From NCBI RefSeq assembly GCF_005281475.1, contig NZ_CP040106.1, positions 3,500,501 through 3,564,500 of the forward strand: a stretch of DNA of 64,000 nucleotides, read 5' to 3'. Below are positions 1 to 7,852 of the stretch, one piece after another (positions within the stretch are counted from its first letter, which is position 1; each line of letters opens with the position of its first letter). Position numbers and translations under genes: made by a program. The notes under the pieces are model-generated. The model had not been told where the DNA came from. It saw only the letters and a program-made list of their open reading frames with translations, and searched no databases. The DNA is from Echinicola rosea. GTDB lineage: Bacteria > Bacteroidota > Bacteroidia > Cytophagales > Cyclobacteriaceae.

Positions 1-459
1 CCTGAAAGGATCGGTAAAGGTGGAAAACCATTCCGTGTATTTAAGTTTAGGACTATGAGAGAAAACGACAGTACGGGAAGGGCTTCGACAGTAGAAAACG
101 ATCCCCGGATCACTAAAGTCGGTAAGTTTTTAAGAAAGTACAGTATAGATGAGCTTCCGCAATTTGCGAATGTATTTATGGGGGATATGAGTGTGGTAGG
201 CCCCAGGCCACACAGAACTTACCTTAATGAGGAATTTCAACGTAGCGTTGATAAAGCCATGGTCAGGCATTATTTTAAACCAGGGGTTACGGGATGGGCT
301 CAGGTAAATGGTTGGAGAGGACCCACAGAGACCGCTGAGCAAAAGGAACAGCGCATAGCCCACGATCTTTGGTACTTAAAAAATTGGTCCATGAAACTAG
401 ATATTAAAATTATTTACTTAACGATTTTTGGACGTAAAACACACGGGACTGCTTTTTGA
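1..459 (+). CDS. Priming sugar transferase (WcaJ/bacterial sugar transferase family), 3' part
   Basis: The reading frame is already open at base 1, so the gene starts outside the window; 152 codons and the stop are visible. This family transfers a sugar-1-phosphate from a nucleotide sugar to undecaprenyl phosphate at the inner membrane, the first step of EPS or O-antigen assembly. Visible family features are the stretch FRVFKFRTM near the left edge, the block [18 protein letters not shown], the SVVGPRP motif, and a C-terminal [11 protein letters not shown] block, all typical of the cytoplasmic catalytic domain. The N-terminal membrane part is missing from view. It lies beside the large minus-strand EPS run and would plausibly start repeat-unit synthesis for it. 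Whether the full protein is a WcaJ-type (five-helix) or a short PglC-type enzyme cannot be decided here. Confidence 0.93.
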   Translation, partial: PERIGKGGKPFRVFKFRTMRENDSTGRASTVENDPRITKVGKFLRKYSIDELPQFANVFMGDMSVVGPRPHRTYLNEEFQRSVDKAMVRHYFKPGVTGWAQVNGWRGPTETAEQKEQRIAHDLWYLKNWSMKLDIKIIYLTIFGRKTHGTAF

Positions 460-1185
460 TAATGAATACTTGGCATGGGGAATGATAAATTCTCCATGCT
501 TATTCAAGTCTTTTTAAGAATTGTATAAATAATTCGTTTTTAGAATATTTTTATTATTTAATTTTTATTGCATGCCTGATTTATAATATTGTTCTATTTT
601 TCTAATTGGACTTCATGCTCACTTGTACATGTTAACCAAATAATATTTCATTATAGTATGTGTAATTAGTAATCAATTTGTGGATTTTTTCTACAATTAT
701 TTTAAAATATTTTTTTGGTAATATTCACAGGAATTCAATTTTATGCATATAATTTTTAATTATTTAAATAATGTTAATTGTTTTTTGTCGAAGTGGTAAA
801 AATCAAGTGTAAAAACATATAATAATACTAATTTATAATATAAAATATTATTGTATTTTTTTATTAAATGTAAACCTAACACTATATTTTATTTCAATCA
901 AAAATTTATTTATCTTATTTACGTTTTTTGATCGTATATACACTCTATTGTGTCGTTTGTTTGTTTTTTGTAAATGCTTTACAATCAGTTGTTTTACGTG
1001 GTATGGATATTGGAAATTTAGGGCAAGTCAGGACTTATCACCCTAATGATTTTGCTGACTTGATTTGAAACGAGTTACTAACCAACAACCACACCAATGA
1101 AAACTAACATACGAGAAGGGCCTTTTGGCGCTTTATCTTGATCTGTAAAACACTTAAAAGTAATTATCACCTAACTTAATTATTA
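460..1185. other. AT-rich intergenic region of 726 bases
   Basis: Beyond the terminator at 473-499 no convincing gene is visible. The stretch from about 510 to 1000 is strongly AT-rich compared with the flanking genes. The last 190 bases are less AT-rich and hold an 8-bp inverted repeat (CAAGTCAG at 1024-1031, CTGACTTG at 1055-1062) and a short G+C-richer hairpin around 1116-1133. These probably lie in the 5' leader of the lyase-like gene. A 21-codon open frame at 1003 was not accepted as a gene. Confidence 0.5.
473..499 (+). terminator. Hairpin terminator after the priming transferase
   Basis: An 11-bp stem (GCATGGGGAAT with ATTCTCCATGC, one G-U pair) with a five-base loop lies 13 bases after the stop. 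It is followed by a weak T-rich stretch ending in TTTTT near 511-515. It would end the + strand transcript coming in from the left edge. Confidence 0.6.
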
Positions 1186-2415
1186 ATGAAATCTATCACC
1201 AATTTAACTTGCAAGAGTTTTCTTGCGGGGATTACTACGGTCTTTTTTGCGAGTTCTTGCCAACTAGATGAATCGCAGCAACTGGAAGTACAAGAGAGTA
1301 CTGAAGTAGCAGAATTAACTACGAAATTATCAGGTTTATTGTTTTCCGAGGACTTTGAGGGAGACGATCCTCTTCGAGGTGTCCATACCCAAGGAGCTGA
1401 AGATCATAGTCTCAGAGTCGTTTCTTGGAGGGCGTTTGAAGGAAAAAAGTCGGCGTTCTTTCAACTAAAGTCATCTGATAAAATGATTGCAAACGGCATG
1501 AGATCAGAAATTTTGGTTAGTTCTGAAGCTCCTGATCAAGATATGTGGTATAGTTTTGCTGTTATTTTCCCAGAAGACCTATATGAATACGACAAGTCTA
1601 ATGAATCTATATCCCAATGGAGACAAAATTCAGGAGGGCCTTCGTTATCACTAAGAACTGCAAAGGATGAATTATATGTCCGAGTGATTTCAAAGGATAA
1701 TGAAAAAGAGTGGGAAACGATTAATTTGGGTCCCATCATTAAAAATAAGTGGACAGAGTTTGCTTTTCGCATTCACCATTCTTCTGGAGACGAAGGATCT
1801 GTCGAGATTTGGAGGGATGGAAACAAGGTGCTGAATTATAAAGGTCCGAACATGTACAAAGGAATGGGGATGCCTCATTGGAAGGTAGGGATTTATAAAT
1901 CAATATGGAACAAAAAGAAAACTGATACGGATGTAAGAGCGCTTTATATGGATAATATCCGATATGGTGATAACAATGTATCTCTAGCTGATCTTGTGAC
2001 TGGTAGTGTTCTTAACTTAGCTGATGTAGTGATCATGAATCCTGAAGAACCAAAATTGCTTGTAGCTAATGCGGAGAACGAGACTTTGGGAGGTTCTATA
2101 CATCCTGGTGAAATTATTTATTATTCACGACTTGGTACAAAAAAATTCAGTTTGTTTGCGGATGTAGATAAGAGGGTAGAAAGTGTACATTTTGACTTAT
2201 ATCAAGAAACCAATAATGGCTACAAATTGATCCATTCTTTACTGGATAGTAGTTTTCCATTCCTAATGTTTGGAGATAATGGTAATGGAAACTTTTATTT
2301 TGGCAATAGTTTCTTGGAAGAAGGAAGATATCGAGTTGAGGTTGCTTGCTATGGGGATGAAAAAGGTTTGATTCCCGTAGGAGAAAAATTTTCAACCACC
2401 TTCAAACTTTATTAA
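1186..2415 (+). CDS. Secreted polysaccharide-lyase-like lipoprotein (heparin lyase I / PL20-like jelly roll)
   Basis: The 409-residue product starts with a lipoprotein signal (lipobox FFASSC, Cys25), so it should be anchored in the outer envelope. Residues about 50-265 look like the Pfam 'Polysaccharide lyase' beta-jelly-roll family: an EDFEGDD opening, GMRSEI, a MWYSFAVIFP strand, WTEFAFRIHHS, and a closing RALYMDNIRYG. The remaining roughly 140 residues resemble no family I recognise and may be a binding or beta-sandwich domain. Family members cleave uronic-acid-containing glycans by beta-elimination; the actual substrate is unknown. It sits between the priming transferase and the minus-strand EPS run, so cleavage or release of the locally made polymer is a reasonable inference. 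The ATG at 1186 is chosen because it directly precedes the signal peptide. Confidence 0.78.
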   Translation: MKSITNLTCKSFLAGITTVFFASSCQLDESQQLEVQESTEVAELTTKLSGLLFSEDFEGDDPLRGVHTQGAEDHSLRVVSWRAFEGKKSAFFQLKSSDKMIANGMRSEILVSSEAPDQDMWYSFAVIFPEDLYEYDKSNESISQWRQNSGGPSLSLRTAKDELYVRVISKDNEKEWETINLGPIIKNKWTEFAFRIHHSSGDEGSVEIWRDGNKVLNYKGPNMYKGMGMPHWKVGIYKSIWNKKKTDTDVRALYMDNIRYGDNNVSLADLVTGSVLNLADVVIMNPEEPKLLVANAENETLGGSIHPGEIIYYSRLGTKKFSLFADVDKRVESVHFDLYQETNNGYKLIHSLLDSSFPFLMFGDNGNGNFYFGNSFLEEGRYRVEVACYGDEKGLIPVGEKFSTTFKLY

Positions 2416-2424
2416 AAAAAATTA

Positions 2425-2450
2425 GGCTCAATCCTTTTAAGGGTTGAGCC
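2425..2450. terminator. Bidirectional hairpin terminator
   Basis: A 10-bp stem (GGCTCAATCC with GGGTTGAGCC, one G-U) with loop TTTTAA. It is followed by TTTTATTT on the + strand and preceded by a run of A (2414-2421), which gives a T-run on the minus strand. It can stop both the lyase-like gene and the end of the minus-strand EPS run. Confidence 0.85.
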
Positions 2451-2575
2451 TTTTATTTAACACAAGCCATGCTCTTTTTTATATTTTCAGAACTTCACAC
2501 TAATCAGGGGGTTGATTATAAATTTTTTTATAGAAGTTTAATTTTTTGCTTTATGAGAAGAGGGTGGTTTTGGTT

Positions 2576-3133
2576 CTATAGCTTTTTTAAAATTTTGGCC
2601 GGTATTCCTCCGATGATGCAACTATCCGGTACATCTTGGGTTACCACACTGCCGGCAGCGATCGTGACGTTATTACCTATCTTGATCGGGCCTAAAATAG
2701 TGACACCTGTTCCTATGTAACAGTTATCCCCAATTATTACTTCAGGGTTTTCTATTCCAGGTTTCTTTTTGCCGATAAGGACTCGTGGAAGTACGGTGCA
2801 GTTTTTGCCAAGTGTAGCGAAAACAGCAATACGGACAAATCCAGAATGCACAAGGTGAAAACCTTCTCCCAACGTATTTGGATGAATGTAGAAACTGTAT
2901 TTGAGCTTCATCCTTCTGTGGTTCCAATACCTCCAGGCTAGTGGGACATAATCCCATGGTTTCTTCTTTTTGTTCAGGTAATATTCCAAGTATCGCAAGT
3001 TTTTAAAAAAACGATACACTCTGAATCCTTCGGAGTAGGTGATCCGCATGATGAAAGGCCTTTTGATGTCGAGCTTGGCCTTCTCGATGGTTAAAAACCT
3101 GTTTAGGTCTTTTCTGGTTTTGATGACATCCAT
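2576..3133 (-). CDS. Hexapeptide-repeat acyltransferase (CysE/WcaB-like)
   Basis: A 185-residue left-handed beta-helix acetyltransferase. The C-terminal half shows imperfect hexapeptide repeats: IGDNCYIGTGVTILGPIKIG followed by NNVTIAAGSVVTQDVPD, and ends with the family signature GGIPAKILKKL. The N-terminal 80 residues are basic and helical, as in serine-acetyltransferase-like EPS enzymes. Such proteins transfer acetyl from acetyl-CoA to a sugar hydroxyl or amine in the cytoplasm. Being the last gene of the EPS run, it most likely O-acetylates a repeat-unit sugar or lipid-linked intermediate. True serine acetyltransferase (cysteine synthesis) is less likely because of the location and the atypical N-terminus. 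Confidence 0.85.
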   Translation of the reverse strand: MDVIKTRKDLNRFLTIEKAKLDIKRPFIMRITYSEGFRVYRFFKNLRYLEYYLNKKKKPWDYVPLAWRYWNHRRMKLKYSFYIHPNTLGEGFHLVHSGFVRIAVFATLGKNCTVLPRVLIGKKKPGIENPEVIIGDNCYIGTGVTILGPIKIGNNVTIAAGSVVTQDVPDSCIIGGIPAKILKKL

Positions 3134-3270
3134 TGATTATAGAAATGCTTAAAACGGATGGGGGAAAATATGGTGGTATTTTACCTTATATAATAATTAA
3201 GGGAGACGTCTTGGGAAATCCCTATTAGCAGAAAGTGTATGTCTTGCCGTAGAATTACCCTATTGAGAAC

Positions 3271-4377
3271 TTAGTGTCTTTCACTTGATACTTCCAGAGG
3301 AGCTTCAGTTCGATGTAATTTGTGGGTAGCAAGCTGTCTTACAGGCGCATATTCCATTACTTTCTCAATCATATATGCTGTGGTATCTATACAATTATTT
3401 AAGAGCTTTCTTCTTCTTTCTTTGAAGACTTGGTCATTATTTTCATCTGATAATATATCAATAGCCTTTTTAATCGCTTCTTCTTGATCTTTTGGGGTTT
3501 CTGTGAAATTAAATACTAATTGGTATTTTTTCTCCTGTTCATCTGTATAGCCCCGACCATCATTGTCTAAAAATATGGCAGGTGTTCCTAAAACAGCAGC
3601 CTCTGATGCCATGGTGGCACTTTCTCCAAATAGCAATGAACTGTAGTATAGGGCATGATGGATTTTATCGATAGGGATTTTGATGCGATATTTTTCTAAG
3701 TCTTCCGGAAGTTCCCTTTCTGATGTTATGAGTACCCTTGCGTATTTGGATATCTCCTTGATCGCTTTTCTTTTATTGTCCAGTGACATACCAGAATGAC
3801 CAAAGTCATGTACTGAACCCCAAGCCACAAATCGTACGATAACGAAACGTTCATTGGGTTTCACTCCTATGATGTCCAATATTCCAGGATCAGGGGTGAA
3901 ATAGTTAGGGTGCAAGTATGATAACTCCATATAGCCACTAAAATGATGATGTTTTTCACCTAAATCTGTTCTATAGCAGGCTGGAGTATGGATAGATGTT
4001 GCATATGGAACCGTTAACTTTGCATGAAGTGTTGCGTGTTCGGTATCGCTGAAAACAATAGATGGTTTGTCTAGCAGTTTAGCTATATGGGATGGATAGG
4101 GGTGCAAAAAATTAAGGAAAACATCTGGCTTAAATTTTTTAGCTATCGTGAATAATTTAAAATCCGCATAAATAAGGTATAAAAATTTCCCAATTGGTCC
4201 ATTTTGCCCTTTACCACGGTTTATGAATGGGATATCATAAGCTTTCAATAGTTGGTGCTCAATTTCTTTGTTGCGGGAAACAAACAATATTTGGTGTCCC
4301 CTGTCTGTCATTATCTTAAAAAAATTTTTAAAATAATGAACGTGGGCCGGATGGTTTATGTCTATTAAAATTTTCAT
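3271..4377 (-). CDS. DUF354 family protein (GT-B-like putative glycosyltransferase)
   Basis: A 368-residue protein opening with MKILIDINHPAHVHYFKNFF, the hallmark start of DUF354, which is related in fold to UDP-GlcNAc 2-epimerase and GT-B glycosyltransferases. Further family-like segments are VFLNFLHPYPSHIAKLLDKP in the first half and the ESATMASEAAVLGTPAIFLD block (about residues 255-275), the likely nucleotide-sugar-binding loop. No signal peptide or membrane helix is seen, so it should be cytoplasmic. It lies in the EPS run between a GT4 gene and the hexapeptide acetyltransferase. A glycosyltransferase or epimerase role in repeat-unit synthesis is inferred from fold and context. Confidence 0.8.
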   Translation of the reverse strand: MKILIDINHPAHVHYFKNFFKIMTDRGHQILFVSRNKEIEHQLLKAYDIPFINRGKGQNGPIGKFLYLIYADFKLFTIAKKFKPDVFLNFLHPYPSHIAKLLDKPSIVFSDTEHATLHAKLTVPYATSIHTPACYRTDLGEKHHHFSGYMELSYLHPNYFTPDPGILDIIGVKPNERFVIVRFVAWGSVHDFGHSGMSLDNKRKAIKEISKYARVLITSERELPEDLEKYRIKIPIDKIHHALYYSSLLFGESATMASEAAVLGTPAIFLDNDGRGYTDEQEKKYQLVFNFTETPKDQEEAIKKAIDILSDENNDQVFKERRRKLLNNCIDTTAYMIEKVMEYAPVRQLATHKLHRTEAPLEVSSERH

Positions 4378-4425
4378 TTTGAGGAATAGTATTTATCAGT
4401 GGGCTTATTTAATTGATAATTTGAT

Positions 4426-4475
4426 ACGGGTAAATTTATGATGTCGAAGTTAAATTTACTAGTTGGTTTACCCGT
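4426..4475 (-). promoter_or_regulatory. Two overlapping, mutually exclusive hairpins in the spacer before the DUF354 gene
   Basis: Outer stem: ACGGGTAAA (4426-4434) with TTTACCCGT (4467-4475), 9 bp perfect. Inner stem: GTAAATTTA (4430-4438) with TAAATTTAC (4451-4459), also 9 bp perfect. The left arms share GTAAA, so only one hairpin can form at a time. On the minus strand they lie between the GT4 stop and the DUF354 start. A further 7-bp inverted repeat (4512-4518 with 4531-4537) sits just upstream. This resembles an attenuator or processing element, but no ligand or leader peptide is recognised. Confidence 0.4.
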
Positions 4476-4537
4476 TTTAAGTGGTGCTGAATATGGTGGT
4501 CCGAAAAATTGTAATTGGTAAATTTAATTGCCAATTA

Positions 4538-5584
4538 TTATCGCAAAACTGACAAATAAATGTTTTTTAGTTTAGTAGCTACCTTTGGTAGCGACAGGCC
4601 TAATTCAAATAATCGTGTACGACCTGCACATTCTTCTAAAGATACTACTTTTATTATTTTTTCAAAAAGGTCTTCCGGGGTAAAATCACATATAAAATAA
4701 CCTTTAGTGTTATTGACTAGGTATCGAACATCCCCTACATCTGTAAATACCCCTTTACAATTGCAGGCCATGGCTTCTTTCACGACATTGGGAGAGCCTT
4801 CTTGAAACGAGCACATGATCAATGCATCTACAGAATTGAGGTATTTTGAGATAAGATTATGGCTTATTGGGTAGGGGGCTATTACCTCTATATTCTTTTC
4901 CGCCAGCTGCTCTTTAATGGTTTGTAATTGTTTGTAGTTTTTTCTAAGGTCTTTTGGGTTGCCCAGAAATAGAACATATTTTTTTTCAGGAGAGAGGTTT
5001 AGTTCCTTCTTGAAGTCATTTTCATAGGGGAGTAAATCTTCCATATTTACTCCGTTTGGCAGGAGATGGCTCTTCCCCTTCTGCCATACTACCTGTTCAA
5101 TATTTGGCGATTTTGATATGATTTTTTTTACAAATGGCTGTATCAGAAGGCTCAATATGGTGAGGTAATTGAGGCTGGGTTTGTTTTGGGATAATTTATT
5201 AACCCTTCCATAGGCATCAGTGCCCATCAGTGACAAGACTATGGGAAGATTTGGTTTTGCTAATACCGCCACCCATGCTGAAAGGGTAAAATGTGCATGA
5301 ATAAGATCGTAGCTATTTCTTTTTAAATGTTCTTTCAAACGTTTAACATTGGAAAAATAGCCTTTAAGACCTTTTCCAACAACCCTAAAATAGTCCACTT
5401 CAATATTTTCATTAATCAATGAATCGCCTTGCACTTTTATAAAGGGGGCCACATCGAAGTTTTTCAGGTTACCAGAAGAAACAAATAAGACTTTCATATC
5501 ACTTTTAGGGACTGTTTTTGTTTCAATCTCTGTTTTATTGTTATTGGAAGTGGCAAAAGTGGTTGAACTTAAATTAGTTGCCAT
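4538..5584 (-). CDS. Glycosyltransferase family 4 protein, copy A
   Basis: A 348-residue GT-B retaining glycosyltransferase without membrane segments. The N-terminal half contains VLFVSSGNLKNFDVAPFIKVQ and LIHAHFTLSAWVA. The C-terminal half carries the donor-binding EX7E motif inside QEGSPNVVKEAMACNCKG (about residues 265-282). It should add a sugar from a nucleotide donor to the undecaprenyl-linked repeat unit. The first 25 residues are Ser/Thr/Asn-rich and look unstructured. It is a clear tandem paralogue of the next gene upstream (5757-6842), with which it shares most long motifs. A 172-base AT-rich spacer with an inverted repeat separates the two. Confidence 0.9.
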   Translation of the reverse strand: MATNLSSTTFATSNNNKTEIETKTVPKSDMKVLFVSSGNLKNFDVAPFIKVQGDSLINENIEVDYFRVVGKGLKGYFSNVKRLKEHLKRNSYDLIHAHFTLSAWVAVLAKPNLPIVLSLMGTDAYGRVNKLSQNKPSLNYLTILSLLIQPFVKKIISKSPNIEQVVWQKGKSHLLPNGVNMEDLLPYENDFKKELNLSPEKKYVLFLGNPKDLRKNYKQLQTIKEQLAEKNIEVIAPYPISHNLISKYLNSVDALIMCSFQEGSPNVVKEAMACNCKGVFTDVGDVRYLVNNTKGYFICDFTPEDLFEKIIKVVSLEECAGRTRLFELGLSLPKVATKLKNIYLSVLR

Positions 5585-5668
5585 GCTGCTGTTTTTTCTT
5601 GTTTAAATTATAATAAAAATAATTATGAAATATGTGAATTTGATAATAATAACATTGTAATTTTGATT

Positions 5669-5737
5669 AAAAATCTGGTTTTAATATTGTTTTCTTATCT
5701 TTGATGGCGCCCATTATAGGACATTGACCAGATTTTT
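5669..5737. repeat. 11-bp inverted repeat with a 47-nt spacer between the two GT4 genes
   Basis: AAAAATCTGGT (5669-5679) and ACCAGATTTTT (5727-5737) are perfect inverted copies. The outer ends are A/T runs, so in either direction the hairpin is followed by T residues, which fits a long-loop terminator lying 20 bases after the upstream GT4 stop. The spacer contains TATCTTTG (5696-5703), a match to the Bacteroidota -7 box on the + strand, that is, pointing away from the EPS run. Confidence 0.5.
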
Positions 5738-5756
5738 TTTGTGATGGTTTAAAATG

Positions 5757-6842
5757 TTATGATTTTTCAATTTTAAGAGTGTCCAGATAGATTTCCTTTA
5801 ATTTTTGGGCTATATTCCTAGTGTCCAATTTCTTTTCTAAAAGCCTTTCTCTTCCTTTACAAACTTTCATTGTATCTACATCCAGGATTTTGTCCAACAA
5901 ATCCTCTTTATTAAATGCTGTAATAGCATATCCAGGGGTATTGCCCACTACCTCCCTTATGTCGCCTACATCCGTAAAGACTCCTTTACAATTGGAAGCC
6001 ATAGCTTCTTTGACAACATTTGGTGACCCTTCCTGCAATGAACATACAACTACCATATCGACTGTACTCAGGTATTTAATAATAGTAGCATGACTGACGG
6101 GATAGGGGGCGATGAGGTGGAAATTATGCTTTGAAAGGTCCTTTTCAATTTCTTTGAGAAACTGAAAGTTCTTATTCTTGTCATCTTTTTTGCCTAAAAA
6201 AAGGATATACTTTTTATTAGGATCCAAATTCAATTCCTCACTATAATCGGTTCTTTTTCCATCAAACTTGGATAAATCAACCCCGTTTGGCAAAATATAG
6301 GATTTGCTTTTGACCCAAACATGTTTGTCGATATTAGAGGACTTAGATATTATTTTTTTTACGAAGGGTTGAATAAGATATGTAAGTATCGTAAGGTGAT
6401 TAAATACCTTGGCGATTTTCCATTGGCTTTTTACCCTACCCAAAGCATCTGTTCCCATAAGGGATAGGATGAGGGGTTGCTTTGGGAAAGAAAGGGCAGC
6501 GACCCAACCGGACAATGTAAAGTGGGCATGGATGAGGTCGAAGTCGTTTTCCTTTATGAAATTTCTGAGATTCTCGATGTTCTTGATGTAGCCTTTGGAT
6601 CCCTTGCCTTTGATCTTGAAATAGGTCACATTGATACCCACTTGTGCAAGGGATTCACCTTGGACCTTTATAAATGGGGCGAGATCGAAATTCTTCAGGT
6701 TTCCTGAAGAAACAAAGAGTACATTGATGGTTTTTTCAGGAGGATAGGCTGTTATATTTTTATTTTTACTGAATTCAATTGCATAGTTGCCATCATCCGT
6801 GTCTTCCATCAACGTTTCATCTATGTAATTACTTTTTTTCAT
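5757..6842 (-). CDS. Glycosyltransferase family 4 protein, copy B
   Basis: A 361-residue GT4 enzyme, paralogous to the downstream gene at 4538-5584. Shared segments include VLFVSSGNLKNFD, APFIKVQG, LIHAHFTLS, LSLMGTDA, a conserved IQPFVKKIISKS block and QEGSPNVVKEAMA with the EX7E acid pair. The two proteins differ mainly at the termini and in the middle loop (about residues 190-230). It probably adds a different sugar, or the same sugar at a different position, to the growing repeat unit. It follows the CE4 deacetylase gene with a 50-base gap, in the same direction. The exact donor and acceptor cannot be read from the sequence. Confidence 0.9.
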   Translation of the reverse strand: MKKSNYIDETLMEDTDDGNYAIEFSKNKNITAYPPEKTINVLFVSSGNLKNFDLAPFIKVQGESLAQVGINVTYFKIKGKGSKGYIKNIENLRNFIKENDFDLIHAHFTLSGWVAALSFPKQPLILSLMGTDALGRVKSQWKIAKVFNHLTILTYLIQPFVKKIISKSSNIDKHVWVKSKSYILPNGVDLSKFDGKRTDYSEELNLDPNKKYILFLGKKDDKNKNFQFLKEIEKDLSKHNFHLIAPYPVSHATIIKYLSTVDMVVVCSLQEGSPNVVKEAMASNCKGVFTDVGDIREVVGNTPGYAITAFNKEDLLDKILDVDTMKVCKGRERLLEKKLDTRNIAQKLKEIYLDTLKIEKS

Positions 6843-6892
6843 ATTTTGTTAATTGGGTACTTATGTAGGGATAGTAGTAGCTTGTTGTCTTT

Positions 6893-7795
6893 TTAGCTTT
6901 TGAAGGTCGATTTGGAATACCAGACCCCCATTATGCGACATAAATTTTCTTCTTTAGATGCACCTTCAAGAAATCCCAACCTAGGAAGGGCAAAGGGATT
7001 TTTTAAATTACCTTTTTTCAGCGGTACTGCTTTTGTCGAAAAGGCCAATTTAAATCCCTTTTCTTTTAGCGTTTTACTTTCCCTTTCACCAAAATCTCCA
7101 TTTGGATAGGCAAAGGTGTCTACTTCCATACCAGACCAGAGGGATACTTTTTCTTTACTGATTTTGATTTCATTAGTAACTTCCTCGTCCGTACAGTTTG
7201 GCAATATCGGATGGGAGTGGGTATGCGCCCCAAAGGTTACATAAGTGTTACCACCAATGGATTTAATCTCATCGATCGTCATGGCTTCCCTATCACCCAA
7301 GTCCGTTTGTTGCTTTAGTTTCTGTAAAATGCTGGCCCTTTGAGTGTTGGGTAACTTTTTCATTTCCTCAGAATTCGGAAAGCCTAGCCGTTGCTTATTG
7401 GCCTTCTTTGCTGTTGAAAACCAATAATACCCCTCTTCAATGGCTTCGGTTGCGAGAAATATGGTGATGGGAACCTGATGGTACTTAGCGACTTTAGTCA
7501 TATTTTCCACATTGGAAGCCCATCCATCATCAACGGTGATCAACACCGCACCTTTGGGAAATGGAGCTTTATCATAGATGATGGCTTTTAGCATATCCAT
7601 GCTGATAAATTGGAATCCATTATGCTTTAGCCATACGATAATTTCTTCAAATTCCTCTTTAGTAGGTTTGTGAAAATAGATGGATAAAATATGATCTCCA
7701 TTGAGTGCCTTGTTTTTAGCTAACTTTAGTAAGCCAAGATTAATGACCGCTTTTGCTATTTTTTGAGCGTATATATTCCGGCGTTTCTTATTCAT
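6893..7795 (-). CDS. Polysaccharide deacetylase (NodB / carbohydrate esterase family 4)
   Basis: A 300-residue CE4 protein. The catalytic motifs are visible: LITVDDGW (Asp89-Asp90, motif 1), AHTHSHP (His191 and His195, metal-binding motif 2) and TFAYPNGDFG (motif 3), followed by LALPRLGF-like sequence near the end. CE4 enzymes remove N- or O-acetyl groups from chitin-like, PNAG-like or peptidoglycan sugars using a divalent metal. There is no clear signal peptide; a short hydrophobic stretch at residues 12-24 could be an uncleaved anchor or part of the fold. Its position inside the EPS run suggests that one repeat-unit amino sugar is de-N-acetylated. Confidence 0.9.
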   Translation of the reverse strand: MNKKRRNIYAQKIAKAVINLGLLKLAKNKALNGDHILSIYFHKPTKEEFEEIIVWLKHNGFQFISMDMLKAIIYDKAPFPKGAVLITVDDGWASNVENMTKVAKYHQVPITIFLATEAIEEGYYWFSTAKKANKQRLGFPNSEEMKKLPNTQRASILQKLKQQTDLGDREAMTIDEIKSIGGNTYVTFGAHTHSHPILPNCTDEEVTNEIKISKEKVSLWSGMEVDTFAYPNGDFGERESKTLKEKGFKLAFSTKAVPLKKGNLKNPFALPRLGFLEGASKEENLCRIMGVWYSKSTFKS

Positions 7796-7852
7796 GATAT
7801 AATGGTCTGGCCTTAGTGGATATAGAGGTTTCTTACCGATAGATGATAGGCT

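Noticed and set aside
1003..1068. A 21-codon open frame before the lyase-like gene
   Set aside because: It is short, has no ribosome-binding site, and coincides with an inverted repeat that explains its conservation-like look.
2469..2720. An 83-codon + strand frame after the lyase-like gene
   Set aside because: It starts just after a strong terminator and its second half is antisense to the hexapeptide acetyltransferase repeats.
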